Source of the DNA: Francisellaceae bacterium UBA6186 | GTDB lineage: Bacteria > Pseudomonadota > Gammaproteobacteria > UBA6186 > Azoamicaceae | DNA length: 12,962 bases | NCBI GenBank assembly: GCA_002422785.1 | Contig: DITK01000020.1 | Location: 1,951 to 14,912, forward strand | Reading direction: 5' to 3' | In this document: in pieces, positions 7,843 to 12,962 of the stretch | How the letters are laid out: the number at the start of each line of letters is the position of its first letter | Position numbering within the stretch: position 1 is the stretch's first letter | Program-made: the position numbers and the translations under genes | Notes under the pieces: model-generated | Seen by the model: the letters and a program-made list of their open reading frames with translations, nothing else | Told to the model about the DNA's origin: nothing | Database searches by the model: none

Positions 7843-8254
7843 TGGTTTTTGCAACAGTGCCATTTAAAGGATTAGCATATATAGGGCGGGGGGCTTCAAG
7901 ATTTAATGGACTAATATTTAGAGGCTTAAGTCTATTTTTTTCAAAGGATAATTCTTTTTGAAGCTTCAACATTGTCCATTTACAATTTGATTTACAATAA
8001 GGCTGCGTAATATCAATTCTTTCTATAAAAAAATTTTCATTATTTTGATCTGGCGTAGGACTCATATCTTGAAGAAAATTAGAATAAGAATTTAGCCACT
8101 CATCACAAATTTTAACTCCAATCGCACCAAAATATTTATATTCTCGATTGTTTGGATTACAGCATACATTTATCAACAGCATCCATGATTGATAAACTGG
8201 ATCAATAGTAAGGTCGTTAGGAGTGGGGATAACATTATCGTCATTTGTAATCAA
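7823..8254 (-). CDS. Small phage-type protein copy B, C-terminus supplied by an IS6 end
   Basis: A 143-residue paralogue of copy A, colinear and gapless over the first ~115 residues. It keeps the same landmarks: SW at 24, CNPNN, YKYFGAIGVKICDEWL, FLQDMSPTP, IERID and YCKSNCKW. It starts at TTG 8252-8254 with GGAG (ctcc on plus, 8262-8265) seven bases upstream. After ...PIYANPLN the frame enters the IS6 terminal repeat and ends with GTVAKTKCTFLC, so the last ~13 residues are transposon-derived. Any native tail was lost when the element joined here. The conserved core is intact and under apparent constraint, so the protein could still fold; function is unknown. Confidence 0.62.
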   Translation of the reverse strand: MITNDDNVIPTPNDLTIDPVYQSWMLLINVCCNPNNREYKYFGAIGVKICDEWLNSYSNFLQDMSPTPDQNNENFFIERIDITQPYCKSNCKWTMLKLQKELSFEKNRLKPLNISPLNLEAPRPIYANPLNGTVAKTKCTFLC

Positions 8255-8309
8255 AATAAGACTCCATAATCATAATAATTGTAAAAATATTATAGCAACT
8301 AATAAAAGA
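7894..8309. repeat. Tandem duplication, copy B (416 bp)
   Basis: Partner of 6927-7342 in direct orientation. The left boundary lies ~30 bases from the IS6 right end at 7861, and the right boundary is in the shared AATAAAAGA just before the sequences diverge. Confidence 0.85.
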
Positions 8310-8521
8310 ATACTTTAGTTTTTTGTGAATAAAGATCCCAAGTGCTAAAGTTGTTAGCATATATTCCGTTAATTGAAGTAACACCTATTTTATACCACCT
8401 AAATAAGATTTGAAGTTTGTTAGTAACTGTGCTACCGTTGAATTTTAACGGTCCTTGATAGGATAATAAAATTGTTTGAAATTTATACAATTTTTTAACA
8501 ATATCGTAGTAAAGTAAAGTT
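8310..8521. other. Spacer between the duplication and the HD hydrolase gene
   Basis: About 210 bases upstream of the HD gene. A minus-strand frame of 63 codons spans 8299-8490, but it has no ribosome site or recognisable motif and I do not call it a gene. The spacer should hold the promoter of the HD gene; no clear boxes seen. Confidence 0.35.
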
Positions 8522-9247
8522 ATGAATGATATATCTTGTTGGGAATCAAAATATCAATCTTGCACTTATTCAGAGTCGCTGATTAATAAAATGAATCTAC
8601 AGAATGAAACATCAAATCATCAAGTAGATCTTTTACAAATCAAAAAAGCTATCTACTATGCCAAAAAATATCATGGTTCCCAAAAAAGATTATCTGGCGA
8701 ACCCTATTATTCGCATCCGCTAGCAGTCGCTGAATTGGTTACACCACATTGTTTTAAAACCGATATTTTAGTTACTAGCATATTACATGACACTATTGAA
8801 GATACAGAGTTAACCCAAGATCTGATTGAACATATTTTTGATGCCAATATTGCCAGTAAAGTTGAGGATTTAACTAGGGTAAAGCTTGATCGGAAAATTA
8901 GCTCTGGTGAAATGATAGAATTATTGTGGTTAGAAAAAAAAGATGATCTTTTACTTGTGAAATTTTTTGATAGATTACATAATATGCAAACAATAAATGC
9001 TAAATCATTAGCAAAAAGTTTAACAATTACCACAGAAACTTTTAAAAAATTTATCAGCTTAGGTATGTATTTCAAATCTAGCATAATAAATTTAAATGAG
9101 GATATTACTTTGGTTAATTTATGTTACCAACAATTACTTCCTGACTATTATCATCAGACGATAAGTTTAATGACAAGTTGTGAGGATATTTTTTGTTTAC
9201 CTTCTCCATTTTTTCACAATAAAATAATCCATACCAAAATCCTATAA
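8522..9247 (+). CDS. spoT: SpoT/MESH1-type HD-domain (p)ppGpp hydrolase
   Basis: A stand-alone HD phosphohydrolase expected to remove the 3'-pyrophosphate of (p)ppGpp, lowering the alarmone. Residues ~36-170 match the hydrolase domain of RelA/SpoT: QKRLSGEPYYSHPLAVAE with metal-ligand H65, SILHDTIEDT with H89-D90 and E93-D94, and FFDRLHNM with D150. All expected Mn-binding and catalytic positions are present. At 241 residues it lacks the synthetase, TGS and ACT regions of full SpoT, as do MESH1-type enzymes and the split spoT paralogues of Rickettsia. The last 45 residues, from about residue 198, overlap the convergent MFS gene and look non-native, suggesting a fusion after a deletion. Start ATG 8522 has only a weak ribosome site; Met24 is an alternative. 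Confidence 0.85.
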   Translation: MNDISCWESKYQSCTYSESLINKMNLQNETSNHQVDLLQIKKAIYYAKKYHGSQKRLSGEPYYSHPLAVAELVTPHCFKTDILVTSILHDTIEDTELTQDLIEHIFDANIASKVEDLTRVKLDRKISSGEMIELLWLEKKDDLLLVKFFDRLHNMQTINAKSLAKSLTITTETFKKFISLGMYFKSSIINLNEDITLVNLCYQQLLPDYYHQTISLMTSCEDIFCLPSPFFHNKIIHTKIL

Positions 9248-9731
9248 TTAATGGCACAAAAACAACTAACAGCCCATAGTGATTAAATTTTTCGGTTAAG
9301 TAGACGAGACCTATAGAAGTAATAATATACATTAACCCCCTAGAAAAAGCATAAATTAAACTAGCACAGGTAAAGCGTTTAAAAACAGTAAAATGCTTAA
9401 AGAAAATTGGAGTTGCTGGTATAATATGAAGCCAGCATAAGCATAGAAAAGATTGAATAATAAGAATATGAAATGGTGAGCTTACTTGAGATAGTAAATA
9501 GGGGGCAAACAATATAAAAATAGAGAATAATGAAGCTCTAAATTTCACAAGTTTCAATGGATGTATTTTACAGCTTGCGAAAACATAACATACTATAATT
9601 AAAAATTCTATTAAAGCCACAATTAAGTTATGCTGTACTATTTGTTTAGAGCTATACTGGAATATATTTTTTAATAATCCGCTGCAATATATATAGATTA
9701 TTCTTAATGATTTATTAAAATAATAAATCAT
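9114..9731 (-). pseudogene. C-terminal half of an MFS transporter (ProP-like), truncated
   Basis: 205 residues with about five hydrophobic helices (near 37-53, 66-82, 86-105, 120-140, 145-165) and a polar tail. The order, with a KIHPLK cytoplasmic loop and an ending WYGLFYCEKMEK, fits the second half of a twelve-helix MFS permease. Rickettsiales ProP-like (proline/betaine) transporters are the closest match from memory. The N-terminal six helices are missing: a stop precedes the ATG at 9731 and no MFS sequence lies upstream. Half an MFS is unlikely to transport, so it is probably a relic. It overlaps the HD hydrolase gene by 134 bases, and its 5' end meets another truncated gene. Confidence 0.65.
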
Positions 9732-10349
9732 TCTTATACGTACTTATACTTAATTTTAACTGCAAATTGGAAAAAAGAAAAAGTAAAAGGATCAGAACTG
9801 CTATTTAGTAATGGTATAAGACAGTTAACAGTAAAAAGACCTTTTTTTGATAATGACACTTTAGAAGTTAACAGTCCCAAAAGCTCGACTACTATTGCAA
9901 CCGCTGGGATTTTTATTGGTAAGAAATTTGATTGTATTGCCAGAGAACTTTATATGTATTCTGATATGATGGATCAGTTTCAAGATACTAAACCTTTAGA
10001 TACATACAGTTCTGGAAAAAAAGTTGAACTCCCTATCAATAATGGCTCATATGAGGATAACGGAATTAATATACATGCAGAATATATGGCCGAGCGTTTA
10101 GGGGTAAAAGTAGGATATATGGGTACTTGCTACTCTAAGGGTAAAGTTACATTTACTACACAACGGTTTACGTCATTAAGGAACCAGTCAGTGTCATGTG
10201 TTGAAGAAATATTATTAAATTGTGGTAAAAATGGTAATTTAACCTTGGAAATTGATAAATCAGTGGAATGGTTGAATAATCCTTATCCAGATCAATTTAA
10301 TGACAGTTTAAATCATAGTCTTGGTAAAGTAAAACTTTTACTACGTTAG
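9711..10349 (+). pseudogene. 5'-truncated gene of unknown function
   Basis: The frame that ends at TAG 10349 is open from 9711 (after TGA 9708-9710), about 212 codons. The first ATG is only at 9954 and has no ribosome site. The 80 codons before it look coding (ANWKKEKVKGSELLFSNGIR...NSPKSSTTIATAGIFIGKK), so the real gene was longer and has lost its start, probably near 9731-9750 where it meets the truncated MFS gene. The rest is mixed polar/beta-type sequence with four Cys and an NPYPDQFNDSL stretch near the end. I recognise no family. If a shorter protein is made from 9954 it would have 131 residues. Confidence 0.5.
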
Positions 10350-10382
10350 TTTTTTAGGTGGATTAGTTCCGAAAGTCTGTCA

Positions 10383-10442
10383 AACAAAATGGTCGACGCA
10401 ATCCCAGGTTTTTAAAGGCGGGGGTTAATCGGCCATTTTGTT
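10383..10442. terminator. Long imperfect palindrome between convergent genes
   Basis: 10383-10396 pairs with 10429-10442 (14 bp, one G-U). After a small internal loop, 10400-10405 pairs with 10421-10426. The apical loop is about 15 bases, and the region is more GC-rich than its surroundings. It sits between the end of a plus-strand gene (10349) and the end of the carbonic anhydrase gene (10455, minus), the expected place for a bidirectional terminator. T-tracts are weak, so a palindromic insertion of the Rickettsia type is the alternative. Confidence 0.6.
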
Positions 10443-10454
10443 CAATAATAGCAA

Positions 10455-11090
10455 TTATTCATTTTGATAGCTATTAACATCTAGTGGCTGGTATTGATTA
10501 TGCGCTGGTGAATAAGTAAAGATCTGCCCTGTTTTGATATCAAAAAACCATAAATGAATAGTTAAATTACTGTTAATTACTTTGTCATTAATCCAAGGAA
10601 AAGTCATACAATTGTTATAGGATTTTTGTAATACTAATTTTGCATAATTATCAAAATTAATTTCTTTTTCGCCTATATAGGTAGGTATTTTGATCAAAGA
10701 AACCCAATTAGTTATAAAATCGTTTTGTGGTAAATTATCATTGCTTAATAATGCTTGGATTCCACCGCATTGGCTATGCCCCAATAAAATCAAATGTTTT
10801 ATATTTAAGTAACAGATCCCAAATTCTAATGCGGCACTAGTACCATGGTGCATCGTATCTTTTTCATAAGGAGGCACAATATTAGCAACATTCCTTACTA
10901 CAAACAAATCTCCAGGATCGCATTGTAAAATTAATGCTGGATCTGCTCTAGAATCACAACAAGCAATAACCATAGTTTCTGGTTTTTGTCCATTCAGAGA
11001 TAAATATTTCATGATTGATTTATTGCCATGAGCATATTTTTTTTTAAAATTTTTATAACCCTGTATAATTTTTTTAAAATTTTTGTCCAT
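10455..11090 (-). CDS. Beta-carbonic anhydrase
   Basis: A 211-residue zinc enzyme interconverting CO2 and bicarbonate in the cytoplasm, typically feeding carboxylases and pH balance. The beta-class signature is complete: CCDSR with zinc ligand C44 and the D46-R48 dyad, and GHSQCGG with ligands H105 and C108. The intervening VRNVANIVPP and HGTSAALEFG blocks also match. Length is normal for the family (about 210-220), with no signal peptide. ATG 11090 is followed by a basic helix (MDKNFKKIIQGYKNFKKKYA), as in bacterial homologues; the ribosome site is weak. The gene appears intact although the stretches on both sides are debris, which suggests it is still selected. It ends 12 bases from the palindrome. 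Confidence 0.95.
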   Translation of the reverse strand: MDKNFKKIIQGYKNFKKKYAHGNKSIMKYLSLNGQKPETMVIACCDSRADPALILQCDPGDLFVVRNVANIVPPYEKDTMHHGTSAALEFGICYLNIKHLILLGHSQCGGIQALLSNDNLPQNDFITNWVSLIKIPTYIGEKEINFDNYAKLVLQKSYNNCMTFPWINDKVINSNLTIHLWFFDIKTGQIFTYSPAHNQYQPLDVNSYQNE

Positions 11091-11266
11091 ATGTTCTAAT
11101 TAAGCATTAATAACTAAAAAATTGTGCACCGCTCAAATCAAGGTAACAAGCCGCACGCAGCACTTAGGTAAATAGCATCAAGCTTGAAATGCCTATATAA
11201 TCACCTATTACATCCACTTTCAAATAGAATTAGGAGATGACGTATGTAGGCTTTGCAAGCAAAATA
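11091..11266. other. Spacer upstream of carbonic anhydrase and dead transposase
   Basis: 176 bases, locally less AT-rich. It should contain the minus-strand promoter for carbonic anhydrase; no clear boxes were found. A short minus-strand open stretch (CYLDLSGAQFFSY to a stop at 11108) may be a gene relic, but it is too short to support. Confidence 0.3.
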
Positions 11267-11440
11267 ATGAACTAAGAACAACGCAAAAATATTGCACTAA
11301 AAATCATCACTAACAATTCTACCGTAACTCAACTATCTAAACAATATAAAATTAGCCAAAAATTTATTAATCAACAAACTAGTAAAGCTATTGGTGCAAT
11401 CGATATTAAATTTGCATCAACAGTTTCAGAGACAAAATAA
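11267..11440 (+). pseudogene. Transposase N-terminal helix-turn-helix fragment
   Basis: ATG 11267 is followed after one codon by an in-frame TAA, then EQRKNIALKIITNN, STVTQLSKQYKISQKFINQQ and SKAIGAIDIKFAS to a TAA at 11438-11440. The TQLSKQYKIS block is a helix-turn-helix of the type that opens bacterial transposases. From memory, similar N-termini occur in Rickettsiales transposases of about 400 residues. The catalytic part is absent, so the element is dead. It is not IS6-type. Confidence 0.55.
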
Positions 11441-11826
11441 ATCATCTAGGCTGTGTAATTTTAACCAAATTATCTGGATCTGTTATTAAAAAAGTTTTTC
11501 TAGAGCTGTTTTTTGTACCCATTAAGCATCTTACCATCTCAACCTCCAACTAAAAATATTTTTATGATTACAATTAAAATATCTAAAGCCAAAGCTACCC
11601 CCACTGGTTTAAATATCGTATAACAGCTACCCCTGATTTAAATCCAGTTCTTAGGTTTTAGGATCTGGAATACCCTAACTTTTTACTATATGAAACTTGA
11701 GCGTTAGTACAAATTGCTGTTAATATTCACTTATAAAATAATTATTATAGCAGTTACCATCATGCTAGATTTACAGACAATAATTAATCAATTACAACAA
11801 CTACATAATAATTAACGGAGATCGAC
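11441..11826. other. Non-coding stretch before the membrane-anchored gene
   Basis: 386 bases without a supported gene. 11762-11815 is a 17-codon frame (MLDLQTIINQLQQLHNN) ending just before the ribosome site of the next gene; it could be a leader peptide or chance. The preceding codons in that frame are hydrophobic (ending IIIIAVTI). No terminator or RNA fold stands out. Confidence 0.35.
11817..11820 (+). promoter_or_regulatory. Strong Shine-Dalgarno of the 361-aa gene
   Basis: GGAG six bases before ATG 11827 is the best ribosome site in the window. It fixes this start and suggests efficient translation. Confidence 0.7.
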
Positions 11827-12912
11827 ATGCCTAAAAGAAAAAATAACATAACTGCAACTACAGCTAAAGGTTTAACAACAAATAAACATAATTTAAATAA
11901 GAAATTTAATCTAATGTTAATATTAATGCTAAAATACCCATTTAGATTTTTAACTTTTCTTTTAGCAAGCAGTGCAGTGTTGATTTTTGGTAACAAAACA
12001 ATAAATTTTTTTGGTCAAGAGCAACCTCAAAATCAATTAATTCCTTCTGAGCCTGATGTGAAAGCATTTGTCTCAACTAAAAATCAATTCATTCCTTGTG
12101 GATCTAATTTTGAAGCATTTGTTCCAAAATCATCGGTATGCTATACAATGGTTAAAATGATGGTAAATAAAGATTGTGAAGGTCTTGGTAATATTTCACC
12201 AAGTTTTGCACAAATTAACGGCTATGCTTATGCGGCAGGATGTTGTGAGTTAATTAATATACCTCTAGAAAAATGTAGTAATATGCCCGGTAGAATTAGT
12301 TCTCTAAAATCAGCTAAACAAATAGTATTACCGAAAAATTTAGTTGGATTAAATTTTGTAGAAGAAGGTAAATATGCAATTGCTGATGTTAAACAAACAA
12401 TTGCTACTATTGGGATATCGTTTTGTGTAGGCGTTGCAATCACAAACTCAACAAAAGTTCTGCTGGCTCATGTTAATGCAGATAATAATATTTTAGCTCA
12501 CGAACATTATTTAAAAGGCAAATTTAAAGATCCATTTATAGCTATTAAAGATTTTATAGCTAATAGTAACTTAGATGGTTGGAAAGTAACTCTTGTAAGC
12601 GGCCAGCTTGAAAATATTGTGCATATTAAAACCGTTTTAGAAAATATGGGATTAAATAACATTGATAGCTATTATGAGTCTGATTGGTCCGAGAGTTTTA
12701 GTAAGGAAAAAGTAAATATGGGGACAATTATGATCAAAGAAGGTCAGACTTTTATGATAAAAAACCCACAAGACTTTAAACATCTATTTGCTACTATATC
12801 TGCAGATCAAAAAGATACGCCAGCAGCTTTAAAGTTACAAGGTAAGTTAGCATCTTTAAAATCACGGAAACAGCTTGGTTTTTGCAACAGTGCCAGACCG
12901 GCTTTTAATTGA
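11827..12912 (+). CDS. Membrane-anchored protein with a CheD/CNF-like Cys-His region
   Basis: A 361-residue protein with a basic N-terminus (1-37), one membrane helix (about 38-56, FRFLTFLLASSAVLIFG) and a large domain beyond it. Positive-inside suggests the domain is periplasmic or external. Residues 69-102 are an imperfect 17-residue duplication. Residues ~183-275 contain TIGISFCVGVAI, then KVLLAHVN, placing C200 and H215 fifteen residues apart, and later VSGQLENIVHIKTVLENMGL. This order recalls CheD (GLGSC...GGLAH...RNV..V...L) and the C-H spacing of CNF-type glutamine deamidases. That assignment is inference from motif spacing. Eight other Cys residues, two adjacent (CC at 139-140), suggest disulfides. 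The last ~12 residues include FCNSA encoded by an IS6 end, so the native C-terminus is probably altered. Confidence 0.7.
   Translation: MPKRKNNITATTAKGLTTNKHNLNKKFNLMLILMLKYPFRFLTFLLASSAVLIFGNKTINFFGQEQPQNQLIPSEPDVKAFVSTKNQFIPCGSNFEAFVPKSSVCYTMVKMMVNKDCEGLGNISPSFAQINGYAYAAGCCELINIPLEKCSNMPGRISSLKSAKQIVLPKNLVGLNFVEEGKYAIADVKQTIATIGISFCVGVAITNSTKVLLAHVNADNNILAHEHYLKGKFKDPFIAIKDFIANSNLDGWKVTLVSGQLENIVHIKTVLENMGLNNIDSYYESDWSESFSKEKVNMGTIMIKEGQTFMIKNPQDFKHLFATISADQKDTPAALKLQGKLASLKSRKQLGFCNSARPAFN
12031..12132 (+). repeat. Imperfect 51-bp tandem duplication in the 361-aa gene
   Basis: 12031-12081 and 12082-12132 both begin AATCAATT and contain GAAGCATTTGT or AAAGCATTTGT at the same offset. They encode NQLIPSEPDVKAFVSTK and NQFIPCGSNFEAFVPKS. 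The duplication lies just outside the membrane helix. Confidence 0.65.
12875..12894 (-). repeat. Solo IS6-family right terminal repeat inside a coding 3' end
   Basis: TTGGTTTTTGCAACAGTGCC is identical over 20 bases to the right end at 7842-7861, and its last 17 bases are the inverted complement of the left ends at 3702 and 7402. No transposase is readable on its inner (left) side, where the membrane-protein gene runs. The flanking octamer AGACCGGC matches no other IS6 end. Confidence 0.75.
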
Positions 12913-12923
12913 AAATAAACCAT

Positions 12924-12962
12924 ATGGATCAACTAGACAACAGCTACTTAAATCAATTTCCA
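12924..12962 (+). CDS. Possible start of a further gene (partial)
   Basis: ATG 12924 opens a frame of 13 codons (MDQLDNSYLNQFP) that runs off the window, 11 bases after the preceding stop. There is no clear ribosome site and too little sequence to identify it. Confidence 0.25.
   Translation, partial: MDQLDNSYLNQFP

Larger units (their letters stand above)
7402..7861 (-). mobile_element. Degenerate IS6-family element, 460 bp
   Basis: The 17-bp terminal repeat GGCACTGTTGCAAAAAC at 7402-7418 has a perfect inverted partner at 7845-7861. Full IS6 elements are about 0.8 kb, so this one has lost part of its interior. The right part carries an N-terminal transposase fragment on the minus strand; the centre holds an unrelated degenerate frame, so the element is a composite or a rearranged scar. 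Flanking octamers (CTTAACCT and ATTTAAAG) do not match, so there is no target-site duplication. Its right end cuts into the 3' end of copy B of the phage-type gene. Confidence 0.75.

Noticed and set aside
8299..8490. Minus-strand frame of 63 codons (MYKFQTILLS...)
   Set aside because: No ribosome site, no recognised motif, partly inside the duplication edge and the likely promoter region of the HD gene.
11108..11230. Minus-strand segments reading DVIGDYIGISSLMLFT and VLRAACYLDLSGAQ
   Set aside because: About 35 codons with one stop and no family recognised; such stretches occur by chance.
11762..11815. 17-codon frame MLDLQTIINQLQQLHNN just before a strong ribosome site
   Set aside because: Too short and low-complexity to separate a leader peptide from chance; mentioned only as content of the spacer.

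Overview
The window is strongly AT-rich. Its protein set suggests an obligate intracellular alphaproteobacterium of the order Rickettsiales, probably a Rickettsiaceae-like genome. The pointers are an MsbA-type ABC exporter, a stand-alone SpoT-type HD hydrolase, a ProP-like MFS fragment, ankyrin-like and low-complexity effector-type proteins, and many decayed transposase pieces. This is inference from family content and composition; there is no rRNA or other marker gene to settle taxonomy.

Layout. 1-25 is the 3' end of a tRNA, probably Leu. 187-1971 encodes an intact ABC exporter. 2108-3610 (minus) encodes an unrecognised 500-aa protein. 3702 carries a solo IS6-family terminal repeat. 3893-4984 encodes a coiled-coil protein with a Gln/Pro-rich tail of four 17-residue repeats and a PPPY motif; its stop codon lies inside a 19-bp hairpin, and a small frameshifted reverse ORF (4961-5211) overlaps its 3' end. 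5499-6452 encodes an ankyrin-like protein. 6453-8310 is a rearranged stretch: IS6 transposase scraps, two tandem paralogues of a phage-type small protein that both start at TTG, and a 460-bp IS6 relic between them. 8522-9247 encodes a (p)ppGpp hydrolase-type HD protein. Its 3' end overlaps a truncated MFS transporter (9114-9731, minus), which abuts another 5'-truncated gene (to 10349). A long palindrome separates that from an intact beta-carbonic anhydrase (10455-11090, minus). A dead transposase follows. Last comes a membrane-anchored 361-aa protein whose Cys/His spacing recalls CheD/CNF-type deamidases and whose C-terminus is supplied partly by an IS6 end.

How it fits together. This reads as an accessory, mobile-element-scarred island rather than an operon. 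Genes alternate strand, and many are truncated or fused at IS6 ends. The intact genes fall into export (ABC), alarmone turnover (HD hydrolase), CO2/bicarbonate chemistry (carbonic anhydrase) and four candidate host-interaction or surface proteins. The mix of SpoT-like, MFS, ankyrin and transposase genes near a tRNA resembles the cargo of Rickettsiales amplified genetic elements, but no tra genes or integrase are present here, so that link is only a hypothesis.
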